DNA from: XBB1006 sp051877515
Lineage (GTDB): Bacteria; Bacillota; Clostridia; Lachnospirales; Lachnospiraceae
Direction of reading: 5' to 3'
Length of the DNA: 64,000 nt
Assembly (NCBI GenBank): GCA_051877515.1
Contig: JBJEIY010000045.1
Location: 1-64,000, forward strand
Shown here: piece by piece, positions 6,330-14,011 of the stretch
Position numbering within the stretch: position 1 is the stretch's first letter
Layout: each line of letters begins with the position of its first letter
The notes under the pieces: model-generated
What the model was told of the DNA's origin: nothing
Seen by the model: the letters and a program-made list of their open reading frames with translations, nothing else
The model's database searches: none
Program-made: the position numbers and the translations under genes

Positions 6330-8477
6330 CTATTGTCCGGCACTATTTCTAAGGCGCTGCAGCTGCCGCACCTTTTCCTCACTCTCGGAGAGTTTTAAAA
6401 TATTCTCTATCCTCTTGCGGGCCAGTTGCGCATCAAACGGTTTGGTAATGATTTCCAGAGCACCTAAAGAAAGTGCTTTTTCCTCATTCTCACGCTCACC
6501 GTGGGCAGTCACCATAATGGTGGGGATTTCCCGCAGATAAATCATGTCATTCATTTTTTCCTTCAGCTCCAGACCGCCCATCTTCGGCATCCGGATATCG
6601 GCGATCACCAGACTGATGTTGTTAAAATGCTTCTTGAGGATCTCGAAGGCCTCCTCACCATCCGAAGCTTCGATGACCCGGTACCTTTCGCTTACCATTT
6701 TCCGGACGATCTGCCGGTGAACTTTCTGATCATCTACCACCAGAACCGCACGGTCATATTCCGGAGTATAAGGTGTAAACACCTTGTCTTTTTCTTCGTT
6801 TAAGCGGTTTCTGAAATCCTCCTGGGTGATGGGCCGTGAAAACAGATAGCCCTGAATGCTGTCGCATCCCATACTGGCCAGAAGCTCATACTGCAGTTTG
6901 GTCTCCACACCCTCTGCCACCGTTTCCATTTTCAGCGCTTTTGCCATCTGTAAAATGAAAAACAGGATGTTGTTGGCCCGGTCTGAAGTTTCCAGGTCAT
7001 TCACGAACTTCATATCGATCTTTAAGACATCCACATTAAAGTCCTTTAACATGTTCAGGGAAGAGTAGCCGCTTCCAAAATCATCCATGAGGATTTTGAA
7101 ACTGCTGGCCTGGAAGTCCTTGATGGCTTCCATCATATACTGCGGATTATCCTCGTAGGCGCCCTCTGTAATTTCAATTTTGATCAAGGTTGGATCAATG
7201 TCGTACTCCTGCGTCAGCCTGCGGATTTCCTGTACAAATTCCGGCTTGTAAAAATTAACTCTGGAAATGTTAATGGAAATCGGAACGGTTGGCAGATTCT
7301 GATCAATCTGTCTTCTTTGGAATTTGCAGACCTGCTCACATACAAACAGATCCAGCATGGAGATAAACCCATTTTTCTCAAATATGGGCAGGAAAATGCC
7401 CGGGTTGATCATTCCCTTGGCCGGATGGTTCCAGCGGATCAACGCCTCTGCACCTATGGTCCTTCCGGTAGCGGTTTCCACAATGGGCTGCAGAAGAATC
7501 ATAAACTGCTCTTCTCTTAATGCATTCTCCATTTCGCAGGTCAATTCCTGCTCACTTAACATTGTATTCTTCAACTCTTCACTATAGAAGCTATAGTGCT
7601 TGAGATAATTTCCTTTTACCATCTGAAGGGCCATGTCCGCACGGTCGCACATCAGACCGATGGGCACCTTGATGTCATCAATAACATAGACTCCCATATG
7701 CATCTGCAAGGTATAGTCAATGGGATTCCAGTTACCCCGTCCCTCCAGGATCTGCTCGATCTGTGGTAAAACAGAATCAAAGTAGCGTTTCACGGTTACG
7801 AACGCAAACCGGTCCGATCCGGCTCTGGCACACACGCCTTCTTCTCCAATAAGAGTGCGCAGCTGTTCTGCCAGCCGACACAAAACCAGATCTCCTGTGC
7901 TGCTTCCGAACAATTCGTTTACTACCTTGAAACGGTCAATGTCCCAGATACATACCACACACTGTTCGTTGTTTCTGGCACAGATAAAGTTATACGCCTC
8001 TTCGTAAAATGACTCACTATGATACAAGCCCGTAAGTACATCATGCTGCGCCCGATAGCTTAACTGCTCCATAGTTCGTTCCACCATGGTTCTGTCGTAT
8101 TTACAACGCTTGATCACATTCTCCACACGCTGACGGACCACTCTGGAATCATAGGGCTTTCTGATAAAATCTTCTGCCCCCAGCTCCAGCGCCCGGTTCT
8201 CATGTTCCGTATCCTGAAATTGCGTGCTTACAACTACCGGAATATCCTTAAGTTCCGGATCCTGTTTCATCGTCTCCAAAAAAGTCAGTCCATCCATGAC
8301 CGGCATAATAAGATCCAGCAAAACAACATCGAAGTGTTTTTTGTCCCGGAGGATCTTAAGCGCCTGTTCCCCCTCCTGCGCCTCGGTCACTTCATAATCA
8401 TCTTGAAAAAATTCTTTCAAAATAGATCGACTGATTTCTTCGTCATCAATGATCAGCATCGTCAATTGCTTGTCCAT
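6330..8477 (-). CDS. REC-GGDEF-EAL-REC cyclic-di-GMP signalling protein
   Basis: 715 residues, no membrane segment. Residues 5-120 are a receiver (phosphoacceptor Asp55 in LLDLIMP, KPYD near 109). Residues 145-300 are a GGDEF fold whose signature has decayed to GSDRF (220-224), so cyclase activity is unlikely. Residues 310-560 are an EAL domain with the catalytic set present: EAL at 344-346, SINIS, IKIEITE, MDDFGSGYSS, LKIDMKF, AEGVE and QGYLFSRPI, so c-di-GMP phosphodiesterase activity is expected. Residues 578-700 are a second receiver (VVDDQ, IADIRMP, ITKPFD). Start follows AGGGGATAATAC. Two receivers imply input from one or more histidine kinases not encoded beside it. Confidence 0.92.
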   Translation of the reverse strand: MDKQLTMLIIDDEEISRSILKEFFQDDYEVTEAQEGEQALKILRDKKHFDVVLLDLIMPVMDGLTFLETMKQDPELKDIPVVVSTQFQDTEHENRALELGAEDFIRKPYDSRVVRQRVENVIKRCKYDRTMVERTMEQLSYRAQHDVLTGLYHSESFYEEAYNFICARNNEQCVVCIWDIDRFKVVNELFGSSTGDLVLCRLAEQLRTLIGEEGVCARAGSDRFAFVTVKRYFDSVLPQIEQILEGRGNWNPIDYTLQMHMGVYVIDDIKVPIGLMCDRADMALQMVKGNYLKHYSFYSEELKNTMLSEQELTCEMENALREEQFMILLQPIVETATGRTIGAEALIRWNHPAKGMINPGIFLPIFEKNGFISMLDLFVCEQVCKFQRRQIDQNLPTVPISINISRVNFYKPEFVQEIRRLTQEYDIDPTLIKIEITEGAYEDNPQYMMEAIKDFQASSFKILMDDFGSGYSSLNMLKDFNVDVLKIDMKFVNDLETSDRANNILFFILQMAKALKMETVAEGVETKLQYELLASMGCDSIQGYLFSRPITQEDFRNRLNEEKDKVFTPYTPEYDRAVLVVDDQKVHRQIVRKMVSERYRVIEASDGEEAFEILKKHFNNISLVIADIRMPKMGGLELKEKMNDMIYLREIPTIMVTAHGERENEEKALSLGALEIITKPFDAQLARKRIENILKLSESEEKVRQLQRLRNSAGQ

Positions 8478-8511
8478 GTATTATCCCCTCGAATCCTTTC
8501 TCTATTCGTAG

Positions 8512-8540
8512 ATTATAGCTCACAGCCAAACGAGAAACAA
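8512..8540 (-). promoter_or_regulatory. putative promoter of the EAL gene
   Basis: TATAAT on the minus strand (8517-8512) with a weak -35 (TTGTTT) 17 bp upstream, about 35 bp before the start codon. It suggests the EAL and UDPGP genes have their own promoter besides any read-through from the lar genes. Confidence 0.45.
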
Positions 8541-8568
8541 TAACGGAGCTGCGTTTTTCTCAGAATGT

Positions 8569-8976
8569 TCACATTTTTTTCACAATTTGACTGACAGCTT
8601 CATCAATTAATTCCCCTAACTTCTGATCTCCCACACCCATAACGATATAATCGCAGGTATTCATGGGAATCAGCACTTTTTTCGCCGGACTGGAAGCTAC
8701 TGCCCGGGCCATGGCGGGTGTTACCTCCCCTAACAGGGCATCCGCTGCCAGGATCCCGATGGGTCCGACGATAAAATCTGCATTTCCGGCATTCACTACC
8801 ACGGGATTCTCGCCGGTAGCTGCCGAACGGGCACCACTTTTTATCATGGAGGAAGTGGCAATGCTGTTGGTTCCGATCACCACCAGATCCTCTTCACTCT
8901 GTCCTGATTTAAGCCATTTTTCCACGAACATGCTGCCGATCCGGCCTCCCTGCCCGTCAATTACCATGATCTTCAC
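8569..8976 (-). CDS. DUF3842 protein of the lar cluster
   Basis: 135 residues matching my memory of DUF3842: an N-terminal Rossmann-like VIDGQGGRIGSMFVEKW, then VVIGTNSIATSSMIKSGA and a Gly/Ala-rich middle (GPIGILAADALLGEVTPAMA), ending VLIPMNTCDYIVMGVG. The GQGGRIG loop could bind a nucleotide or phosphate. Function unknown. It follows larE by 37 bp, so by context it may help cofactor handling; that is inference only. Confidence 0.8.
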   Translation of the reverse strand: MKIMVIDGQGGRIGSMFVEKWLKSGQSEEDLVVIGTNSIATSSMIKSGARSAATGENPVVVNAGNADFIVGPIGILAADALLGEVTPAMARAVASSPAKKVLIPMNTCDYIVMGVGDQKLGELIDEAVSQIVKKM

Positions 8977-9013
8977 GATGGATTCCTCCTTTGTTTGTAT
9001 CCTATCCCTTTTC

Positions 9014-9868
9014 CTATAGATTCCGGTCCATGCTTCCGCTGCAAAAACCCTCCAAATCCATGGTTACATATTTATACCCCAGGGCTTTTATTTTTTCCAC
9101 GATTTCCGTGCGGTGTTTCAGTATCTTATCCTCATCTTCCACATCCACTTCTATCCGGGCAACCTCCCCGTGTACCCGCACTCGTACATTATAGAAACCC
9201 AGACCTCGCAAAAACTTCTCTGCTTCATCTACCTGCCGCAGCATCTTTGCCGTAAGATGGGTTCCGTACGGAAAACGGGTGGCCAGACAGGGCATGGAAG
9301 GTTTCTCTGCTGCCGGAATCCCATATTCCTTCAAAAGCTCTCGAACCTGCGCTTTTGTTATGCCACACTCCGCCAGAGGGCTTCGTATCCCCAACTCTTT
9401 CAGTGCCTGCAGCCCGGGGCGGTACACATGAAGATCGTCTTCATTGGTGCCGTCCATGATGACGGAGATCCCTAACTGCCCTGCAAGGTCCTTCAGGCCG
9501 GTAAACATATATTTTTTGCAACGATAGCAGCGGTCCTTGGGATTATCCGCAATTCCCGCCCGGGCAAACTCATCCACCCGGATCTCCTTAAAAACTGCTC
9601 CCATTTCTTCTGCTGCTTTGCGGGCCTGCTCCGACTCTCCGCCGGGATGCAGAGTGGTGTGGATGCACATGGCATAAACCTGCGTATTGTTCTGTCTGGA
9701 AGCCTGCACAGCCATGCTCAGGATCAGACTGCTGTCTGCTCCACCGGAAAAAGCTACTGCTACATTTTCTTTCGTTACTTCCGCCATATAGCGAAGCAGC
9801 GTCTCTTTGTATGCTTCCATATTGTCCCGGGTCTCCGAAGTACCGGGACATTTCGTCATCTCTTTCAT
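9014..9868 (-). CDS. larE: LarE, ATP-dependent sacrificial sulfur transferase
   Basis: 284 residues. LarE adenylates the pyridinium dicarboxylate mononucleotide and inserts sulfur during nickel-pincer nucleotide synthesis. The PP-loop SGGADSS (residues about 41-47) sits in VAVAFSGGADSSLILS. Three cysteines fall in conserved places: RCYRCK (about 115-120) and PSMPCLATRFPYG (about 190). The last corresponds to the sacrificial cysteine of the Lactobacillus enzyme; having all three resembles the form of LarE that holds a [4Fe-4S] cluster (inference). Start: ATG at 9868 has GGGAGACGG; an internal ATG 16 codons later would fit the usual family length as well. It lies 46 bp after larC. Confidence 0.92.
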   Translation of the reverse strand: MKEMTKCPGTSETRDNMEAYKETLLRYMAEVTKENVAVAFSGGADSSLILSMAVQASRQNNTQVYAMCIHTTLHPGGESEQARKAAEEMGAVFKEIRVDEFARAGIADNPKDRCYRCKKYMFTGLKDLAGQLGISVIMDGTNEDDLHVYRPGLQALKELGIRSPLAECGITKAQVRELLKEYGIPAAEKPSMPCLATRFPYGTHLTAKMLRQVDEAEKFLRGLGFYNVRVRVHGEVARIEVDVEDEDKILKHRTEIVEKIKALGYKYVTMDLEGFCSGSMDRNL

Positions 9869-9954
9869 CTTTTACCGTCTCCCTGTTAAGTCACAATAGA
9901 CTTCCTGAAAGCTTTTACTGTCTTCCTGCTAAGTCATGGCAGACTTCCTGAAAG
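9869..9954. repeat. 43-bp tandem duplication of the larC 3' end
   Basis: Units 9869-9911 and 9912-9954 are about 85% identical and a third begins at 9955. Unit two encodes the last 12-13 codons and stop of larC; unit one, downstream of the stop, would encode a near-identical tail (FQEVYCDLTGRR) in its own frame. A local duplication that extended the intergenic gap to larE. Confidence 0.85.
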
Positions 9955-11288
9955 CTTTTACCGGTTCGCCCACATAGCTCCTCCAGGCTGTCATACTCCG
10001 GATAGCGGCGCTGCTCTCCGTCGGGAAGGGTAACGCATTTTACTTTTACCACGCCTTCCGGAGTGCTGACTTCTTCCATCCTGCGGGGTAAAATGGTCCT
10101 CTCCATCCTGCACCTTCGGATTCCAATGGTGGAAGTCTCTTTAAAAATAATCCGTTCTATATCTGTCACATCTTCTTCCCTGCATAAAACAGTCAGGCAG
10201 TAGGCCGGGCGGTTCTTTTTCATGTAAATGGGGGTGAAGTAGGCATCTCTGGCCCCCGCTTCCATAAGCCGCCGCAAAACATAGCCCATGTTCTCGCCTG
10301 TGCAGTCATCGATGTTGGTTTCCAATTTGTAAACAAAGTCACCGGTGGATGTGCCGTCGGCAATCAGCATGGCGCGCAACATACTGGGGCGACGATAAGC
10401 TCTTTTTCCTGCACCGATACCGGTTTTAAGAATGGTATATTTTTCAGGAAGGTCACTATCTGTACGGATTGCCGCCAAAATCGCTGCTCCGGTAGGTGTA
10501 ACCAACTCTGCTTCCATATCCGTACTATGTAATGGGAGCTGATGAGCCTGAGCGATGTGCGTCACTGCGGGCACCGGAATCGGAATCTCACCATGCTGGC
10601 AACGGACATAGCCACGGCCTTCGTAGACTACCGGCACAATCGTCCGGGTAATTCCCAGATTATCAAGACATACCGCCACCGCAATGATATCCACAATGGA
10701 GTCGATAGCTCCCACCTCGTGGAAATGTACTTCCTGAACCGGAACGCCGTGAGCCTTGGACTCTGCCTCTGCAATGATGGTAAAAATACGATTTGCGATG
10801 GTCTTGGCTCCCCCGGTCATCTCGGTGTGCTCTATGATGTGAAGCACATCATGGAGATTACGGTGCTCATGCGTGTGGTGATGGTCGTGATCGTGGTCGT
10901 GACCGTGGGCGTGGTCATGATCGTGGTCGTGGTCGTGACCGTGGGCATGCTCGTGATCGTGGGCATGGTCATGATCGTTCTCGTGATCATGGTCGTGACC
11001 GTGGGCATGGTCATGATCGTGGTCGTGATTATGGTCGTGGTCGTGACCAAACAGATACTCCATATCGTGATCATGGTTTTCATGGGCTTCATCCAGAATG
11101 ACATCAAAATCACAGGCATCGATACCGGACAGACTCTTTCTGGAAACTTTCGTAGCAAAACCGGAAGCCGGAATAGAATCCAGTGCATTTTTCAGCACCT
11201 GTTCATCTGCACCCAGGTCCAGCAAGGCTGCCACCGTCATATCTCCACTGATCCCGGAATAGCACTCCAAATATAATGTATTATTCAT
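9915..11288 (-). CDS. larC: LarC, nickel insertion protein for the nickel-pincer nucleotide, with a very long His-Asp tract
   Basis: 457 residues, full length in one frame, unlike organisms where larC is read by a programmed frameshift. LarC is a CTP-dependent cyclometallase that loads nickel. The N-terminus YLECYSGISGDMTVAALLDLG and the later VHFHEVGAIDSIVDI are family hallmarks; the C-terminal domain has ETNIDDCTGE and YMKKNRPAYCLTVLC. Residues about 70-143 form an expanded His/Asp/Ala/Gly tract (GHDHDHNHDHDHDHAH and similar), much longer than the short His-rich linker common in this family, suited to nickel storage. Start follows ACAGGAGGAAGTAATC. Between larB (80 bp upstream) and larE. 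Confidence 0.95.
   Translation of the reverse strand: MNNTLYLECYSGISGDMTVAALLDLGADEQVLKNALDSIPASGFATKVSRKSLSGIDACDFDVILDEAHENHDHDMEYLFGHDHDHNHDHDHDHAHGHDHDHENDHDHAHDHEHAHGHDHDHDHDHAHGHDHDHDHHHTHEHRNLHDVLHIIEHTEMTGGAKTIANRIFTIIAEAESKAHGVPVQEVHFHEVGAIDSIVDIIAVAVCLDNLGITRTIVPVVYEGRGYVRCQHGEIPIPVPAVTHIAQAHQLPLHSTDMEAELVTPTGAAILAAIRTDSDLPEKYTILKTGIGAGKRAYRRPSMLRAMLIADGTSTGDFVYKLETNIDDCTGENMGYVLRRLMEAGARDAYFTPIYMKKNRPAYCLTVLCREEDVTDIERIIFKETSTIGIRRCRMERTILPRRMEEVSTPEGVVKVKCVTLPDGEQRRYPEYDSLEELCGRTGKSFQEVCHDLAGRQ
10858..11085 (-). repeat. His-Asp coding repeat in larC
   Basis: Degenerate tandem array of CATGACCAC-like codons (plus strand GTGGTCGTGA / GTGGGCATG), giving more than thirty histidines within about 75 residues. 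Prone to length change in multiples of 6 or 18 bp, which keeps the frame. Confidence 0.9.
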
Positions 11289-11368
11289 GATTACTTCCTC
11301 CTGTCTGAAGACAGCCTGAATCCTTGCCGACCGGCTTCCATAGCCGGGCGGCGTAAATTCTGACTCTT

Positions 11369-12145
11369 TTATTCCCGGTCCGCCGGACTCTTGCCGCCCT
11401 CTGCAAGACGGTTGATCTGTGTTGCAATGTAACCCGCGCCATATCCGTTGTCAATATTTACTACCGCAATTCCGTTGGCGCAGGAATTGATCATGGTCAT
11501 TAAAGCTGACAGTCCCTTGAAATTCGCTCCGTATCCTACCGAAGTCGGGACTGCGATCACCGGTTTACTTACCAGTCCGCCAACCACACTGGCCAGCGCT
11601 CCTTCCATACCGGCAATAGTTACCACGCAGTTCGCGCTCTGGATCGTCTCCACCTTGGAAAGCAGTCGGTGAATGCCGCTGACTCCCACATCGTAAATCC
11701 TCTCCACTCTGCTCCCGAAATACTCTATCGTCTGGGCCGCCTCTTCCGCAACAGGAATATCTGCTGTTCCTGCGGTGCATACCGCTACTTTTCCGATCAG
11801 TTCCCGGTTCTCATCTCCCGGCGCGTCAATGCGCAGGATCCGTGACAACCGGTCATACTGTACCTGGGGGAATTCTTTTTGAATTAGTTCGTATTGCTGT
11901 TCGCTGGCCCGGGTACCAAATACCCGGCCGTCCATTTCATATAATCGTCGATAGATAGACAACAGATGATCATCTGCTTTGCCCGCGCAGAAAACCACTT
12001 CCGCAAAACCTGTGCGTGCCTCCCGCTGTCCGTCTAATTTCGCATAGCCCATTTCTTCATAAGGCTGCCTGCGAAACAGAGCCTCTGCCTGTTCTACTGA
12101 CAAGGTTCCGTTTTTCACCTGTTCTAAAATTTCCCTGGTATCCAT
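11369..12145 (-). CDS. larB: LarB, carboxylase/hydrolase of nickel-pincer nucleotide synthesis
   Basis: 258 residues. LarB carboxylates and hydrolyses nicotinic acid adenine dinucleotide, the first step to the nickel-pincer cofactor. The PurE-like C-terminal domain shows VAVCTAGTADIPVAEEAA, IAGMEGALASVVGGL and AVPTSVGYGANFKG. The frame opens at 12190, but ATG 12145 follows GGCCGGAGGAACT. First gene of larB-larC-larE-DUF3842, with a promoter and 190-base structured leader directly upstream. No larA lies in the window, so the client enzyme is elsewhere. Confidence 0.95.
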   Translation of the reverse strand: MDTREILEQVKNGTLSVEQAEALFRRQPYEEMGYAKLDGQREARTGFAEVVFCAGKADDHLLSIYRRLYEMDGRVFGTRASEQQYELIQKEFPQVQYDRLSRILRIDAPGDENRELIGKVAVCTAGTADIPVAEEAAQTIEYFGSRVERIYDVGVSGIHRLLSKVETIQSANCVVTIAGMEGALASVVGGLVSKPVIAVPTSVGYGANFKGLSALMTMINSCANGIAVVNIDNGYGAGYIATQINRLAEGGKSPADRE

Positions 12146-12334
12146 AGTTCCTCCGGCCTTTTGTATTTCATCATGAGATTTCTCTGGCAAACCCCTGCGT
12201 CATACGGATGTGGTTTCCCATCTCAATCGCGTGTTTCTCTGTCCAAAATAAAATGCCATGAAAAGATAAGCTCCGTTTCGGTTGTCAGAGCATCACCTTC
12301 ATGGCTTATCCAATACCTTCGTGGTATTCACATC
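12146..12334 (-). ncRNA. structured 5' leader of the lar operon, candidate cis-regulatory RNA
   Basis: From a predicted start near 12334 to larB the transcript has a hairpin AATACC/GGTATT; a stem GATAAGC/GCTTATC enclosing CCGAAACGG; and CATGAA inside that loop able to pair with TTCATG just 3' of the stem, an H-type pseudoknot. A second domain nearer the gene pairs GGGAAACC with GGTTTGCC inside a TGAGAT/ATCTCA stem. I compared it by memory with cobalamin, NiCo, SAM, TPP, c-di-GMP and molybdenum-cofactor classes and could not assign it. Confidence 0.5.
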
Positions 12335-12340
12335 GGTTCG

Positions 12341-12349
12341 ATTATAGCA
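12341..12349 (-). promoter_or_regulatory. extended -10 promoter of the lar operon
   Basis: Minus-strand TGCTATAAT, an extended -10 (TGnTATAAT), with no good -35, starting a few bases after the dihydrouridine synthase stop codon. Confidence 0.65.
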
Positions 12350-12366
12350 TATCTTTGGGGGCATGG

Positions 12367-13281
12367 CTAGAGTAATTTTGCTACCGCTGCTTTATATTCC
12401 TGCAAATTTCGTGCTTTCTTGATTCTTTTGGCGGTTTTCTCGGAATTCGGAAAATCCGCTATCATATATCCCCATAACTCTTTCATCTTCTGGATCACCT
12501 GACTGTCTCCGGACAATTCTCTTTCGTACCCTTCCACCAACATATCATGGAAAGCCCGGAAATCCGGTTCGCAGTAGGCTGGCTGTTCCATGATTTCCAC
12601 GGACAGCGACGGATGAAATAAAATGCCGCGCCCTAACATTACAGTAAGATTTCCGGTTTGCCGTCGCTGATACTCCTCCAGGGTAAAAATGTCTCCGTTG
12701 TAACATAGGGGATGCACACTTTTTTCCATTGCAAGCTGAAATGCCCCATACCTGGGAGTTCCTTTGTAGAAATCCTTTAACAATCGCGCGTGGACGATCA
12801 GTTCTTTGACCGGATACCGGTTATATAATTCCAGAAGCGGCTCCCATTCCTCTTCTTTTTCTATGCCCAGTCTGGTTTTTATGGAAATCTCCACCGGGGG
12901 ATTGGTGAAAATCGCATCCAGAAAACGTTCCAGCTCCGAAAGATCCGCCAGCATTCCGGCACCTTTTTTCTTGGTGGTCACGGTAGGGGACGGGCAACCC
13001 AGATTCAGGTTCACTTCCGTATAACCATATTCCTTCAGTTCGCGCGCCGTATCCAGAAAACGCTTCGGGTCCTTGGTCAGGATCTGCGGTATAAGTGTAA
13101 TTCCCTTATTGTTCTCCGGCAAAATATCACGTTTTTCCCTGCCGGACATACACCGGTTCTGGTTCGGCGAAATGAAGGGTGTAAAGTATTTCTGTATATG
13201 GGGATTGATGCAGGTATGATATGCCTGCCGGAAAACATGTCCCGTAATCCCTTCTAATGGTGCAATGTAGATTTTTCCCAT
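12367..13281 (-). CDS. dus: tRNA-dihydrouridine synthase
   Basis: 304-residue FMN flavoprotein of the Dus family that reduces uridines in the tRNA D-loop. IYIAPLEGITGHVFR is the N-terminal FMN-binding strand; EVNLNLGCPSPTVTTKKKGAGML carries the catalytic cysteine (GCPSP); SIKTRLG, LIVHARL, CYNGDIF and MLGRGILFHP complete the barrel signatures. The longer frame (13311) would start within repeat DNA; ATG at 13281 follows GGAAAGGA. The GC-rich island B begins about 35 bp upstream, so its promoter must lie in or near the repeats. Confidence 0.93.
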   Translation of the reverse strand: MGKIYIAPLEGITGHVFRQAYHTCINPHIQKYFTPFISPNQNRCMSGREKRDILPENNKGITLIPQILTKDPKRFLDTARELKEYGYTEVNLNLGCPSPTVTTKKKGAGMLADLSELERFLDAIFTNPPVEISIKTRLGIEKEEEWEPLLELYNRYPVKELIVHARLLKDFYKGTPRYGAFQLAMEKSVHPLCYNGDIFTLEEYQRRQTGNLTVMLGRGILFHPSLSVEIMEQPAYCEPDFRAFHDMLVEGYERELSGDSQVIQKMKELWGYMIADFPNSEKTAKRIKKARNLQEYKAAVAKLL

Positions 13282-13316
13282 ACTATCCTTTCCGGAATGT
13301 ATTCCTTGCATCGCGC

Positions 13317-13392
13317 CCCCGCGGAGTGTTTCCTTAATGTATCGATGTCCCCGCGGAGTGTTTCCTTAATGTATCGATGCCCCCGCGGAGTG
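13317..13392. repeat. 32-bp tandem repeat, island B
   Basis: Units 13317-13348 and 13349-13380 plus 12 bases of a third, containing CCCCGCGGAGTG and TTTCCTTAATGTATCGATG. It directly precedes the dihydrouridine synthase gene. Confidence 0.9.
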
Positions 13393-13440
13393 CGGGGAGT
13401 GTCTGATACGATTTCATCCATGCTTAACAGGGCAACCTTA

Positions 13441-13460
13441 CCAGGTGCTTAAGCACCTGG
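13441..13460. promoter_or_regulatory. perfect 20-bp palindrome in island B
   Basis: CCAGGTGCTT-AAGCACCTGG is fully self-complementary with no loop and no T-run on either side, which fits a dimeric protein-binding site better than a terminator. Confidence 0.6.
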
Positions 13461-13503
13461 AACAATTCTTTCGTTATCTTCTCACGATTCATTTACTTTG
13501 ACA

Positions 13504-13734
13504 AGCGAGAATTTCTACGAATCCATGATTTTTCGCTATTCTTGCCCCTATGATAGGCCTTGAAAGAGTCATTTTAGCGAAATAATCTCCCCCTTGTACA
13601 TTTTTTCGCTAAAAACTCAAAAAAATTAGCGAAAAATTAACTTGAAGGATGAAAAAATCGCTATTTTGAGCCTTTTTCCCTTTGCTCCAACGGAATTTTA
13701 GCGAAAAATTAATGCCAACATAGATTTTTCGCTA
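13504..13734. repeat. AT-rich iterated TTTTTCGCTA / TAGCGAAAAA block, island B
   Basis: Eight copies, exact or with one or two changes, of ATTTTTCGCTA in both orientations: near 13504, 13528, 13575, 13600, 13627, 13651, 13699 and 13724, at 20-50 bp spacing. Non-coding. Opposed copies could pair as RNA or bind a protein array. Confidence 0.75.
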
Positions 13735-13754
13735 TAACCCGGCGCACACACCTT

Positions 13755-13920
13755 CACCGCGCTGCCGGACGCAGGAGAAATGCCGTATAGCACCGCGCTG
13801 CCGGACGCAGGAGAAATGCCGTATAGCACCGCGCTGCCGCGCGCAGGAGAAACGCCGCATAGCACCGCGCTGCCGCGCGGAGTGGGGGATGCCGCATTGC
13901 ACCGCGCTGCCGGGCGGGAA
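13755..13920. repeat. 36-bp tandem repeat, island B
   Basis: Copies at 13755, 13791, 13827 and (diverged) 13863, plus a partial at 13900; each begins CACCGCGCTGCCG and ends GCCGTATAG or similar. Long frames through it on both strands are products of the repeat, not genes. Confidence 0.9.
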
Positions 13921-13933
13921 ACTTTGACCATCC

Positions 13934-13993
13934 AAAAAAAGGTACCGCCTTACATATCCACCCGGGATACCTGTACAGGCAGTACCTTTGACT
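13934..13993 (-). terminator. terminator of the blaR1-like gene
   Basis: On the minus strand AAAGGTACTGCC pairs with GGCGGTACCTTT, followed by a run of T; the loop contains the small palindrome CCTGTACAGG. Confidence 0.75.
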
Positions 13994-14011
13994 TTAATTT
14001 GTTACGTTTCC

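Noticed and set aside
10542..11276. Plus-strand 244-codon frame opposite larC
   Set aside because: It is the antisense shadow of the His-Asp tract (Val/Met-rich) and has no start signals.
13317..13920. CRISPR or REP elements in island B
   Set aside because: The arrays are head-to-tail tandem repeats without unique spacers; the scattered motif copies are irregularly spaced.
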